64,000 bases of DNA from Paenibacillus xylanilyticus (GTDB taxonomy: Bacteria > Bacillota > Bacilli > Paenibacillales > Paenibacillaceae): the NCBI RefSeq assembly GCF_013359935.1, contig NZ_JABMCB010000170.1, forward strand, positions 1-64,000. The letters are read 5' to 3'. Position 1 is the first letter of the stretch; each line of letters opens with the position of its first letter. A program made the position numbers and the translations under genes. The notes below the pieces were generated by a model, which worked only from the letters and a program-made list of their open reading frames with translations, ran no database searches and was not told the origin of the DNA. This document shows, one piece after another, positions 44,507 through 53,065 of this stretch.

Positions 44507-46159
44507 ATGTATAGAAAGATGATGACGGCGTTGCTTGCATTGACGATGGTTGCTGTAACGGCATGCAGTTCGGGGGCCAAGGAGGAGCCGGCCAAGGAAG
44601 CGGCTGCGCCACTTGCGATGCAGGACGGGAAGTACGAACCAGCCGTGCAGATGAGCTATTTGCGGGCCTGGAACGATGATACAAAGTTCAAAAACGGCGA
44701 AACAGCACAGAGCAATGTGCATACCAAATGGGCCAAGGAACGGCTTGGCATCGACCTGACCACACCGTGGGCTGTATCGGTGACCAATGATGCATTTTAT
44801 ACGAAGCTGCGCCTGTCCCTGTCGGCCAACGAAGAGCTGCCGGATATTGTCTCCATCCGTGGGGACTACAATCTGGTGCGTGAGTTGATCGAATCCGGCA
44901 AATTTGCCGATGCAGGTGAACTGTTTGATCAATACGCTTCGGACACGTGGAAACAGGCGTCCGAATCGGCACCCGAAGAATGGTACCCCTACATGTATGA
45001 GGGTAAGCGTTACGGCATTCCGATTTTCGATTATGCCTATAACGGCGATCCGGTGATGTTTATCCGGGAAGATTGGTTGAAGAAGCTGGGACTGGAAGAA
45101 CCAAAAACGATCGATGAGCTTGTTGCGGTCATGGATGCATTTACGAATCAGGATCCGGACGGTAATGGGAAGAAGGATACGTATGGTCTGACTGTTGGCA
45201 TGAAAAATGCCCTTAATACGTGGATGACCGAGTCCGGCTGGATCTTCGGCATGTATAACACGATGCCTGGGCAATGGAATGAGGCAGAGGACGGAACACT
45301 GCAATACGGCTCGGTACAACCGGGAGTGAAGGAAGGCCTTGCCACGATGAAGGATTGGCTGTCCAAAGGCTATCTGCCTAAGGAAGCTGGCGTATATGAT
45401 GAGATCAAGGCGGCAGAGCTGTTTACAGCAGGCAAAGCCGGAATCATTGTGGGTCCGCACTGGATGCCGAACTGGCCGATTGATGATGTGAAGAAAAATG
45501 TGGACGGTGCCACATACAAAGCCATTGCCCTGCCAACCGGGCCAACGGGCGAGAGCCATCACCATGGTTCCGGCGCAAGCAACGGGGTTGTATTGATCAA
45601 CAAGGATATGGCTAACCCGGAAGTGTTCTTCACATATCAGAATTATCTGTTCGACAACTTTGCCAACCCGGAAGTCGGCAGCGAATTTGAGCATGGTTTT
45701 GCCCAAGGGTATGATTTTGACATTGTGGACGGGAAAGTCGTTGGCGAAGCTGAAGTAAAAGATGGCGTATCGCCGCTGAAATACACGATTACCTATGATG
45801 GTGCACGGATTCCCGACCTGATGATGGATACGCTGGCAGAACTGGCGACAGGTAAGGAGCCTGAGACACCTTTTGAGAAAAATACGAGCATTGCCAACAA
45901 ACCGGAAGTGTTCGCAGCGGCTCAAGTCGTGGTAGCTCATAAGGACGATGCCATCAAGAACAAGTTCACGGGTGCACCGACCGAGACGATGAAGATGAAG
46001 AAGGATGCACTCGACAAGCTGGAAAAGGATACGTTCAGCAAAATTATCTACGGCCAAGTCGGCATTGAGGAATTCGATGCCTTTGTAACGAAGTGGAAGT
46101 CCATGGGCGGCGATGATATTACCGCGGAAGTGAACGAATGGTATAAAACCGTGAATTAA
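44507..46159 (+). CDS. Extracellular solute-binding lipoprotein (LplA/YtcQ type)
   Basis: A 550-aa lipoprotein. The signal peptide ends LALTMVAVTACSSGA with lipobox Cys at about 21. The mature protein is a large family-1-type sugar-binding protein (FIREDWLKKLGLEEPKTIDE; the Ca-loop-like DPDGNGKKDTYGLTVG at about 222-237). The length matches LplA/YtcQ proteins that bind oligosaccharides from plant polymers. It lies 138 bases downstream of the YesN gene and delivers substrate to the divergent permease pair. Confidence 0.9.
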   Translation: MYRKMMTALLALTMVAVTACSSGAKEEPAKEAAAPLAMQDGKYEPAVQMSYLRAWNDDTKFKNGETAQSNVHTKWAKERLGIDLTTPWAVSVTNDAFYTKLRLSLSANEELPDIVSIRGDYNLVRELIESGKFADAGELFDQYASDTWKQASESAPEEWYPYMYEGKRYGIPIFDYAYNGDPVMFIREDWLKKLGLEEPKTIDELVAVMDAFTNQDPDGNGKKDTYGLTVGMKNALNTWMTESGWIFGMYNTMPGQWNEAEDGTLQYGSVQPGVKEGLATMKDWLSKGYLPKEAGVYDEIKAAELFTAGKAGIIVGPHWMPNWPIDDVKKNVDGATYKAIALPTGPTGESHHHGSGASNGVVLINKDMANPEVFFTYQNYLFDNFANPEVGSEFEHGFAQGYDFDIVDGKVVGEAEVKDGVSPLKYTITYDGARIPDLMMDTLAELATGKEPETPFEKNTSIANKPEVFAAAQVVVAHKDDAIKNKFTGAPTETMKMKKDALDKLEKDTFSKIIYGQVGIEEFDAFVTKWKSMGGDDITAEVNEWYKTVN

Positions 46160-46219
46160 TACGGTGAATAGTTCATGGTATGAATTGAAATGTTGAAATT
46201 GACATGAGAACGGAGAGGA

Positions 46220-46325
46220 CAGAAAAGACCTGGAGAAGCGAAGCGTTTGCCTTTATCACCGGATTTCTTCCTCTGGTAATCGAATCAAAGAAATCTGGGG
46301 ATAACAGCAATCGGAAGGTTTTCTG
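46220..46325 (+). ncRNA. Structured RNA or repeat element candidate
   Basis: An outer helix CAGAAAAgACC (46220-46230) pairs with GGTTTTCTG (46317-46325). A long inner hairpin pairs ATCaCCgGATTTCTT (46255-46269) with AAGAAATCtGGgGAT (46288-46302). A short stem-loop (GCGAA/TTTGC) lies between. No open reading frame fits. Similar sequences, as I remember them without a check, recur in Paenibacillus intergenic regions, so this may be a family-specific RNA or palindromic repeat. Confidence 0.5.
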
Positions 46326-46412
46326 TACTCGCAGTGGCTATATGTACAATCTGTTTCTATTTATGCAGATGGAATCATACTAAAGTATTAAAAGAGGGAA
46401 GAACGTTTCGTG

Positions 46413-46459
46413 AATACACCGGATTTGGGTGGGAAATCGCCTAATTCCGGTGTATTTTC
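46413..46459 (+). terminator. Intrinsic terminator
   Basis: The stem aatacaccgga...tt / aa...tccggtgtatt is followed by ttctt. The interval 46160-46689 holds this and the structured element; no gene was seen. Confidence 0.75.
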
Positions 46460-46689
46460 TTATACGGGAAGAATGGAGAAGACGAGATAGAGAGTTCTGT
46501 TGTATCTCAATAGGTTTAACAACCGTGCCTAGGTCTTATTGTTCCGGCCGTGTATGAGAGAGTAAAATAATAGGTGTTATGCGAACATCAATACGCATTT
46601 TGAACATGCATGGCTATGGAGCGATCCTGGATGAATATAACAATGAATATTACTCAGGGAATTTAGATGTTGAAAGGCAGGGAGAGTAG

Positions 46690-48384
46690 ATGAGCACACT
46701 TTATGATCAGGCGATGGAAGAGATGATTGAGGCCATTCATGAATGGTTTGACGAACAGGCGAAGCGGAACGACCTAGAGAAGACCGTGAAGCGAACCACG
46801 CTGCAGATGGGTATCTTCGATGATATTCTACTGGAATACAAGCCGGGGCGTACCATTGTTGACAGTGTGGATCTTGGTTTGGATGACGGCTTGAAATCAA
46901 AGAACACGGGCCCCTTTACCGCAGAGCAGGTGCGCAATGAATTCCAGCCTCGGCTTGTAAAAGTGGTTCAGGAAAGGTTGGACGAGCTGACGGACTCACC
47001 GTTGATCGACTACCGCTTCACCTTTCGCGGAAAATTCCCGACAACGGAAGGAAAGCTGCAATTGACGCTGCTTGAATATATCAATGAAGAGAAGAAAGAG
47101 CAGTTGCTTGAACGCATTCATACGTACGTAGATACAAAGCTGGAACACGGTACATATCCAACGAAGCCGCTGGAATCCTTTTTTCTGACGCGTCATCTGG
47201 TTGATCCGGAACTCTTTCCAGAACTGGATATTGCTTGGGTCATCGCTCAATATGAGCGCATCCAGGAATTAAATAAAGGGCGTCAGGATGCCTTGGCAGA
47301 GCATCGCGGTAACATTATCCGTGCGTTGACGGATTGGGCGGAGAATCGGTTTTTGCCTCAGTATTATGATGTCCAGTCATCGGCGTACAGGTCCAATGAA
47401 TATACACTTAAGCCAGGCGCAGTACTGGAACAGAACGAGTCTCAGGCTGGAGGTGAGAGTCAACAGCAGGCAGCACAGCCAATTGATCTGCTGCTGTACG
47501 CAGCTGTCATGATTCTCCGTTATGAACCCAGCTACAGCAAACCGAGAGGGCTTACATTTTTGGAACTGGCGAAACAGCTGGGCAGCAGCCGTGCAGCCCG
47601 GATGATGACGGAAGGCAGCGGCACCTATGCGGAGGAAGATATTCATGTGAAAAATGAACAGGTGGAATGCACTGCCAACGATGTGTTATCCATCATGACC
47701 ATCATGATTCGCAAGGAGGAAGCATCTGCCTATGAACAGGCTCTTGCTTTTATGATTGGTTTGCTGAAGCAAGGCTTTCCGAAAAATTACAAGATCAAGC
47801 TCAAATCCAGCGTGAAGCAGTATTTGCCGGTTAAGGGACTCGCGAAGTCGGACACTCACCGATTTTTCGCAAATGCACTGGCGTACCCGGACCTGCATCC
47901 TCTTCTCGAAGAGTACGCTCGTGAAGCCATCGAGGAATTTGAATGGTACGCAGATACGGAAGGCGAAAAGAGCTGCATGCCGGGCACCTATGCCGCATTT
48001 GGTCTTGGACTCGCAGATGAGCGGTATTTCCCGTTGGTTGAATTTTATATGGGAAAAGTGGACGATGAGCACCAGTTGGTGCAGGACAAATTCACCGTTG
48101 CCTTTGCTGAAAAACACGGCATAACTGCCAGCTCTGTACCTGCATTGGTTGCCTGTTTACGGCGTTCAACGGATGACTTGAAGCTGAAAATTCAGCCGGA
48201 ACTGGAAAACGAAGAGAAGCTGGCGCTTTATGTGCAGCAAATAAGTGGATTGGAAAAATATGAAGTAGAGCGTGTGTTATATCCAATCTGGGGCAAGGTG
48301 GAGAAGCTTGCAGCTCTGGCCCGCAAGGCTGAAGGGAAACGGAAAGAGCTGCTGCTGGAGCTGCTGCAGGCCGCAGGAAAGTAG
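46690..48384 (+). CDS. Large uncharacterised protein of the T7SS-linked island
   Basis: A 564-aa soluble protein without signal or membrane segments. It is rich in acidic and helical segments (KAEGKRKELLLELLQAAGK at the end) and has a low-complexity glutamine/serine linker at about 245-262 (QNESQAGGESQQQAAQP). I recognise no catalytic motif. It recalls proteins annotated as DUF6138, a name I give from memory. The start ATG has gggagag upstream. It lies 51 bases before the FGE-like gene and probably starts one transcription unit with it. Confidence 0.6.
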   Translation: MSTLYDQAMEEMIEAIHEWFDEQAKRNDLEKTVKRTTLQMGIFDDILLEYKPGRTIVDSVDLGLDDGLKSKNTGPFTAEQVRNEFQPRLVKVVQERLDELTDSPLIDYRFTFRGKFPTTEGKLQLTLLEYINEEKKEQLLERIHTYVDTKLEHGTYPTKPLESFFLTRHLVDPELFPELDIAWVIAQYERIQELNKGRQDALAEHRGNIIRALTDWAENRFLPQYYDVQSSAYRSNEYTLKPGAVLEQNESQAGGESQQQAAQPIDLLLYAAVMILRYEPSYSKPRGLTFLELAKQLGSSRAARMMTEGSGTYAEEDIHVKNEQVECTANDVLSIMTIMIRKEEASAYEQALAFMIGLLKQGFPKNYKIKLKSSVKQYLPVKGLAKSDTHRFFANALAYPDLHPLLEEYAREAIEEFEWYADTEGEKSCMPGTYAAFGLGLADERYFPLVEFYMGKVDDEHQLVQDKFTVAFAEKHGITASSVPALVACLRRSTDDLKLKIQPELENEEKLALYVQQISGLEKYEVERVLYPIWGKVEKLAALARKAEGKRKELLLELLQAAGK

Positions 48385-48435
48385 ACTTTTCCAACATTGG
48401 ATACTGGGTAACTTGCACAGGGAGAGGGGAGAGCA

Positions 48436-49482
48436 ATGGCTTTATTGACTCGTGGCATATGGGCGGGGTTATCTGTTCTGGCAAAAGAAGAACTGCTGCG
48501 CAGAATGGTCGACCGGGGTCCAGCAGGTATGGAATATGCAGGTGTACGAGCGTTCGAACGATACGGCCAGCGAATCGAGACGGGGATGTTTTCGCACGCA
48601 GGGCGAAGCTTTGTCTTTGTACCGGGAGATCGTGTTATCTTAGGGTGGAATCGGTGGCAGGATGGCATGAATCAAGAAACCTCAGCAGATCTGCATGAGA
48701 CGGTAAGCGAGTATGGCGTTGAGGACGTGGATTCTTTTCTGGCAAGCCAAATGTCTCCTATGAGAGAAGTAGATATCGCCCCCATGCTGGTGGAATGTGG
48801 TACACAATCACTTGGGTGGATTGAAGTTACGGAAGAAGAAGCTCTGGCACAAAATGAACCTGATTTTGCAGCAGAGTTGGAGAAATTCAAGCATTCTGGA
48901 CTGGGTGGATTCGAACGGTCTCAGGCGTTCCGCCTGGTTCGTCTAGGTGAGGATGTGCGGATTCTATTATACAATGAAGGGCTCACGTTCGAGGACTTGC
49001 TTGAAGAAAATACTGAAGCGGGTTTTGATTTGCTTACCGAAGATGAATGGGAGTACCTGTATGGGGGCGGCTGTCGTACGTTGTTCCCCTGGGGGGACAG
49101 TTTTGATTACACGATGAAGTTGAGGCATTTTGGAAGTATGGAAGGGCTGAATGAGATGGTGGATGAATCCGCAGAGCTGCCCCCCATGTTATTTGAAGAA
49201 GATGACCGCCCGTATGATCTGGAGCTGCCTAACTTTTTTGGCGTCCGGTTTGCCGGGGATCCCTATAAGTATGAATTGACGATTGGCCATGCTGGAGAGA
49301 TGTTCCCTAAAGGCGGAGATGGTGGTGGAATGATCTGTGGCGGCATGGGGCCATTGGTCGGTTTTCTGCCAGCTGCAGCCGTTTATTATCGTGACAGCAA
49401 TGCCGGTGAACTGGATTGGGAGGATCTGATGGATTCCATGTACTATAGACGAGTCATTCGTTTAGCAGATTTGACCGTGTAG
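48436..49482 (+). CDS. Degenerate formylglycine-generating-enzyme-like protein
   Basis: A 348-aa protein. At about 199-223 it reads LLTEDEWEYLYGGGCRTLFP-WGDSF, the hallmark of the FGE-sulfatase/EgtB/PvdO (C-type-lectin-like) fold. An earlier block RSFVFVPGDRVILGW (57-71) matches the start of this fold. However, the segment between is unusual, and the catalytic copper cysteines of true FGE are not evident near the C-terminus. It may be a binding or scaffold version. It follows the large protein at 46690 by 51 bases. Confidence 0.6.
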   Translation: MALLTRGIWAGLSVLAKEELLRRMVDRGPAGMEYAGVRAFERYGQRIETGMFSHAGRSFVFVPGDRVILGWNRWQDGMNQETSADLHETVSEYGVEDVDSFLASQMSPMREVDIAPMLVECGTQSLGWIEVTEEEALAQNEPDFAAELEKFKHSGLGGFERSQAFRLVRLGEDVRILLYNEGLTFEDLLEENTEAGFDLLTEDEWEYLYGGGCRTLFPWGDSFDYTMKLRHFGSMEGLNEMVDESAELPPMLFEEDDRPYDLELPNFFGVRFAGDPYKYELTIGHAGEMFPKGGDGGGMICGGMGPLVGFLPAAAVYYRDSNAGELDWEDLMDSMYYRRVIRLADLTV

Positions 49483-49581
49483 TCGCCCTGAACGTATTCA
49501 TGGTTCAACCCTGTGCCGTTCCCCGGCTTAGTGGGTAAATATAATCAGGTTTAACGTCCCAATAACAGGAGTGGGGGCGCA

Positions 49582-49610
49582 TTGAGCCTGATTGTCTATC
49601 CTTTTACAAT
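49582..49610 (+). promoter_or_regulatory. Sigma-A promoter for the effector sub-operon
   Basis: TTGAGC (49582-49587), a 17-bp spacer and TACAAT (49605-49610), 60 bases before the EspG-like gene. Confidence 0.6.
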
Positions 49611-49669
49611 AAAAAGATAGGCTCTTCCCTTGGAGTTGGCTGTACATTTCATGGAAAAGAGGAATGACT

Positions 49670-50494
49670 GTGCCTACATATACATCGTTTACCTGCTCTG
49701 GCCGGGAGGCCCTGTTTCTGTTTCAGTTAATGAATATTCCGGAAGCTGAGGTACTCTTGGCACATCTGAATGATACGGCATTACAGGGTGAGCAGGCCGA
49801 GCGCACTTATGAAAAAATTAAAAACGATCTGATCAAGGATGGAGTTATTGAATCCGAGAATAACGAGATTATCATACATCCACAGGTGAATCAGCTGCTT
49901 CAGAGCTGCAAGCTCAGTAGTGCAGTGATCAAGCTCCACCTGCATACAACAAACGCTGAGCAGAGTGATCCATCGATGACATATGGATTCATATCCGGTA
50001 CAAACATTGTTGAATGGGTTTGGCGCCCTGCACGGGACCAGGTAACTCTGACTACGTTTGAGAGCCTGCAGGATTTGTACCACATCATGGGAAATCGAAT
50101 TGAATTGCCTGACTCTGCCGAGGAATCACTGGATACCTCCATTCAGAAGGACACATTACAGAAGCTGCTGACACTGAAACAACTAGGGATGGAAAGGATA
50201 ACATTCGCGCTGCGCCAGGATCAGCATGTGCATTCAAATGCAATCCAGGAACTGGCCCAGGCATTTGCAAACATCCAAAAACACGGGCAGTTTGAGGTAT
50301 CCACACGGGGGATGCAGGACAGTCCACAAATGATTTGTTTTATCGGCAGCAGTACAGGTAACTGGTTATTCATTGAAAACAAGGAAAACAAACAAAGAGA
50401 GACGTTTACAGCGTTCAAGATAACGGAAGAAGAACTGATTCAAAGCCTTTTTCTGCTGACGACTCGTACGTTATCCATCTTGCCTGTAGTTTAA
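49670..50494 (+). CDS. EspG-like putative T7SS effector chaperone
   Basis: A 274-aa soluble protein with no signal peptide. The N-terminus resembles the first half of mycobacterial EspG (EALFLFQLMNIPEAEVLLAH; then a helical stretch, a loop with D-G-V-I-E and IIIHPQVNQLLQS). The C-terminus resembles its second half (HGQFEVSTRGMQD, ICFIGSSTGNWLFIE and then ITEEELIQSLFLLTTRTL). EspG binds WXG/PE-PPE substrates. The similarity is by eye and weak; no invariant catalytic residues exist to test. A GTG at 49670 has agagg at 7 bases; the ATG at 49664 is closer to the site than usual. Confidence 0.5.
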   Translation: MPTYTSFTCSGREALFLFQLMNIPEAEVLLAHLNDTALQGEQAERTYEKIKNDLIKDGVIESENNEIIIHPQVNQLLQSCKLSSAVIKLHLHTTNAEQSDPSMTYGFISGTNIVEWVWRPARDQVTLTTFESLQDLYHIMGNRIELPDSAEESLDTSIQKDTLQKLLTLKQLGMERITFALRQDQHVHSNAIQELAQAFANIQKHGQFEVSTRGMQDSPQMICFIGSSTGNWLFIENKENKQRETFTAFKITEEELIQSLFLLTTRTLSILPVV

Positions 50495-50533
50495 TCCCAT
50501 AGAACGTAGGTAAGCTAAAAGGGGGAAATCCAG

Positions 50534-51496
50534 TTGACCAAAATTGTCATGAAGGCAGAGTACTTGAATTCGCTCGCACAGCAGATTGAACAGGTTACTG
50601 CACAGCTGCAGCAGGTAGATGGTGTTCTTCAGCGCTCCATCCAGGGAGCAGCCTGGCAGTCGGGGAATCGGCAGACCATTATCGGTCTGTACCAGTCCCA
50701 CCAGCAGCGGTTTCAGACCGCTGGACAGAGCATGCAGCAGCTGGCTGCATATGTGAAAACGACACGTGAGCGAATGGAGCAGGAGGACCAATCCGGGGGC
50801 ACATTCGGGCTTACCGGCTTTAATCCACTTGCTCCATTTGATGGGCCGGGGAGCACGGTAGGGACAGTGACCGCTGCTGCGGCCGTTGCCAAGCTGGGAT
50901 ATCGGGTCAGGAATGGTTATATGGTGAAGCAGCAGCTCGATCGGAATACACCTCGTATTTTGGTTCGTGAAAGTTATGATTCCGTCAAGGGCAACACGGT
51001 AGTCAACGGCAGACCAAGGGATTACAAAATCCATTATGTCCGTGACATTGAAGCCAAAATAGCAAACGGAACAGCTACGCCACAGATTAAGGAAATTGCC
51101 TCGATGATCAAACCAGGTTATGCGGTCAGGTCAGCATTAACGGACAAACTGGGCTGGGCCAGCGTAGGGATTGATGTTTTTACGGATACCCAGGAGAACA
51201 TCAGCCAGAATGCATCCAGTGACAAGATCGCCGGGGATATCATCGGAAACGTTGTTGTCGGTGGGGCGACGACGGTAGGGGCAACGCTCCTGACAGCTGC
51301 CATTCTGCCTGCAGCAGCACCCGTGCTGGCTGTAGGTGCAGTTGGTTTGGGCGTATCCGTAGGTCTGACTTATCTCGCGGAAGGGGTAACCATGAACATG
51401 GACCTTGATGGCGATGGACAGGATGATTCCGTGAAAGATGTGGTGAAACACGGAGCGAAGAAGGCCTGGTCTACCGTCTCAGGATGGTTCAAATAG
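50534..51496 (+). CDS. WXG-type T7SS effector with glycine-rich membrane domain
   Basis: A 320-aa protein. Residues 1-85 form a helical hairpin with a W-x-S-G turn (AAWQSGNRQ at 39-47), a WXG100-type secretion domain. A polar segment follows, then a hydrophobic glycine/alanine-rich stretch at about 233-284 (VVVGGATTVGATLLTAAILP and onward). A DLDGDGQDD loop at 291-299 looks like a calcium-binding loop. The C-terminus SVKDVVKHGAKKAW is seen in such toxins. It probably inserts into a membrane and depolarises it. The start is TTG after gggggaaa. Confidence 0.65.
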   Translation: MTKIVMKAEYLNSLAQQIEQVTAQLQQVDGVLQRSIQGAAWQSGNRQTIIGLYQSHQQRFQTAGQSMQQLAAYVKTTRERMEQEDQSGGTFGLTGFNPLAPFDGPGSTVGTVTAAAAVAKLGYRVRNGYMVKQQLDRNTPRILVRESYDSVKGNTVVNGRPRDYKIHYVRDIEAKIANGTATPQIKEIASMIKPGYAVRSALTDKLGWASVGIDVFTDTQENISQNASSDKIAGDIIGNVVVGGATTVGATLLTAAILPAAAPVLAVGAVGLGVSVGLTYLAEGVTMNMDLDGDGQDDSVKDVVKHGAKKAWSTVSGWFK

Positions 51497-52234
51497 ATGG
51501 CGCGCCAGAAACGTTCCACGTCATCGACGACCACTTCAGTTACAAAAAGGGCTGAAGGAACCTCCTTCCATCAGGATGCGTTTGAGAATTATCTTGCTGT
51601 ATATGCAGTGGATGGAATACGTTTCAGTGCAGGTACGCTTGTGCTGTTCTTTCTTAACGTATTCCTTTTGATCCCTGTGTTCAGTGTTCCGTTCCAGTCC
51701 TTATACGTCTATATTTTGCTGCCTCCTCTGGCGGTAATGAATGTGTGGGCTGTAGCCCTGATTGTGGCCCCGCGCAGGCTGCAGTTGAATTATGTTCTGT
51801 TCCGGGGAGTATTCGGGATTGTCTGTTCCTTGGGATTCATGATTATCGTGCAAAAGTTTGCCTATGGCATGCTCGGACTGACAACTCCGTGGTATGCGAT
51901 TGGGTCGTTTGCCGTGTACGGTTTCGCCTTGTATCAATATGCCAAGTTTCACCTGCGTAAACTGCAGCAGTCCCCGCATCGCCCAAAAGCGGGTGCAGGT
52001 TCACGCATGCCTGTGGCCACGCTGACCATGTTAACCGGAGCCGGGTATCTGCTGGCCAACCTATCACTGGCCTTTGTAACGCAGCAAACGGTTGCGGTTG
52101 TCCTCATGTGCGTATATATTATGCTGGCTTTTGTTGTATTTCACTTTATCATGGATGTGCATCGTTATTACTGGCTTCGCCGGGTAATGAGCATCGCCCA
52201 AGGAACTTCTGTCCACAAGACACAGAATAGTTAA
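51497..52234 (+). CDS. Polytopic membrane protein, candidate immunity protein
   Basis: A 245-aa protein. A cytoplasmic basic/serine-rich head (about 1-30, RQKRSTSSTTTSVTKRA) is followed by about six membrane segments. Its ATG comes directly after the effector stop codon (TAGATG), so it is translated with the effector. A membrane-acting effector needs protection in the same membrane; by analogy with the TspA/TsaI pair of Staphylococcus this is a candidate immunity protein. I recognise no family, so the role is inference. Confidence 0.55.
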   Translation: MARQKRSTSSTTTSVTKRAEGTSFHQDAFENYLAVYAVDGIRFSAGTLVLFFLNVFLLIPVFSVPFQSLYVYILLPPLAVMNVWAVALIVAPRRLQLNYVLFRGVFGIVCSLGFMIIVQKFAYGMLGLTTPWYAIGSFAVYGFALYQYAKFHLRKLQQSPHRPKAGAGSRMPVATLTMLTGAGYLLANLSLAFVTQQTVAVVLMCVYIMLAFVVFHFIMDVHRYYWLRRVMSIAQGTSVHKTQNS

Positions 52235-52247
52235 TGGAGGTTAAAAC

Positions 52248-52514
52248 ATGGAAAAAGAAACACCGACCTTATTGCCCAACGGCTCCGTGATCCGGCTGAA
52301 GGAAGGCACCAAAAAGCTTGTCATCTATGGACGCAAGCAAATGTTAATGACCGAACCGCCTCGGCAGTTCGACTATATTGGTTGTTTGTATCCGGAAGGA
52401 TACATTAATCCGGATTATACGTATGTGTTCAATCATGAAGATATTGAGGAGATTATTTTTAGAGGATATGTGGATGAGGAAGAAGAAGTGTTTGCTGCTA
52501 GCTTGAGTGAGTGA
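52248..52514 (+). CDS. DUF4176-family protein
   Basis: An 88-aa protein with the DUF4176 pattern: LLPNGSVIRLKEGTKKLVIY, GRKQ, FDYIGCLYPEGYI and FNHEDIEEIIFRGY. DUF4176 genes usually accompany LXG or WXG effector genes of T7SS loci; the exact role (targeting or regulation) is not established here. It follows the membrane protein by 13 bases with a taatggagg site. It ends the sense-strand cluster. Confidence 0.8.
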   Translation: MEKETPTLLPNGSVIRLKEGTKKLVIYGRKQMLMTEPPRQFDYIGCLYPEGYINPDYTYVFNHEDIEEIIFRGYVDEEEEVFAASLSE

Positions 52515-52593
52515 TTTACTTGGAGAAAAGAATGCTATCTTTGCAAAGGCTAACGGCTGCAAATTCTTTTGAATACAACCTAACGGATCAGCA

Positions 52594-52869
52594 CTATCGT
52601 GACTGATCCGTTTCACGGAAACGGGTCGCGGTCTGCTGCAGGCTGGTGCTGGTTTCCTGCAAACCGAGCAGGTAATTACTTATCGATGTCATGCTATCAT
52701 TGATGCGCTGCATGAATTCACGCTGCCGTTCACCTTCCCACTGGCCTTCGGCCTGCTCGACCATCGTTTTGAGCTGAGCGAGAATATCATTACCGTTCTG
52801 GGATGCCTTGCTGAATTCACCTGCTAGCTGCTGCAGCTCCTCAGGCGATAGATCGATTCGCTGGTTCAT
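52594..52869 (-). CDS. WXG100-family small secreted protein (EsxA-like)
   Basis: A 91-aa helical-hairpin protein with W44-E-G in the turn (EGQWEGERQREF) and the usual length for EsxA. It has no signal peptide; WXG100 proteins are T7SS substrates and components. The C-terminal tail carries no clear YxxxD/E. It is transcribed convergently to the effector cluster. The ATG at 52869 follows aaggag at 8 bases. Confidence 0.87.
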   Translation of the reverse strand: MNQRIDLSPEELQQLAGEFSKASQNGNDILAQLKTMVEQAEGQWEGERQREFMQRINDSMTSISNYLLGLQETSTSLQQTATRFRETDQSR

Positions 52870-53001
52870 CGGGTTCACTCCTTATCTGTTATACGTCTGC
52901 CAATCGTACATATACCATTCATTATAACCCCTTTTTTTACGAAATGAAGCTGGACGAAAGCCTTGTTTTCTCAGTAGTTGCTACGTCTTGAATAGGACAA
53001 A

Positions 53002-53050
53002 ACACACATCAAATGAGCCCCAAGCATATGGGGAAGCAAAATGATGTGTG
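53002..53050 (-). terminator. Probable terminator of the stalk-protein gene
   Basis: Arms CACACATCA (53003-53011) and TGATGTGTG (53042-53050) enclose a CCCC/GGGG inner stem. On the minus strand ttttgt follows. Confidence 0.55.
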
Positions 53051-53065
53051 CTTGATGTGTTTATT

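Noticed and set aside
44444..46057. Long open frame on the minus strand (about 537 codons) opposite the binding lipoprotein gene
   Set aside because: It has no ribosome binding site, composition typical of an antisense shadow, and lies exactly opposite a gene with clear signal peptide and family features.
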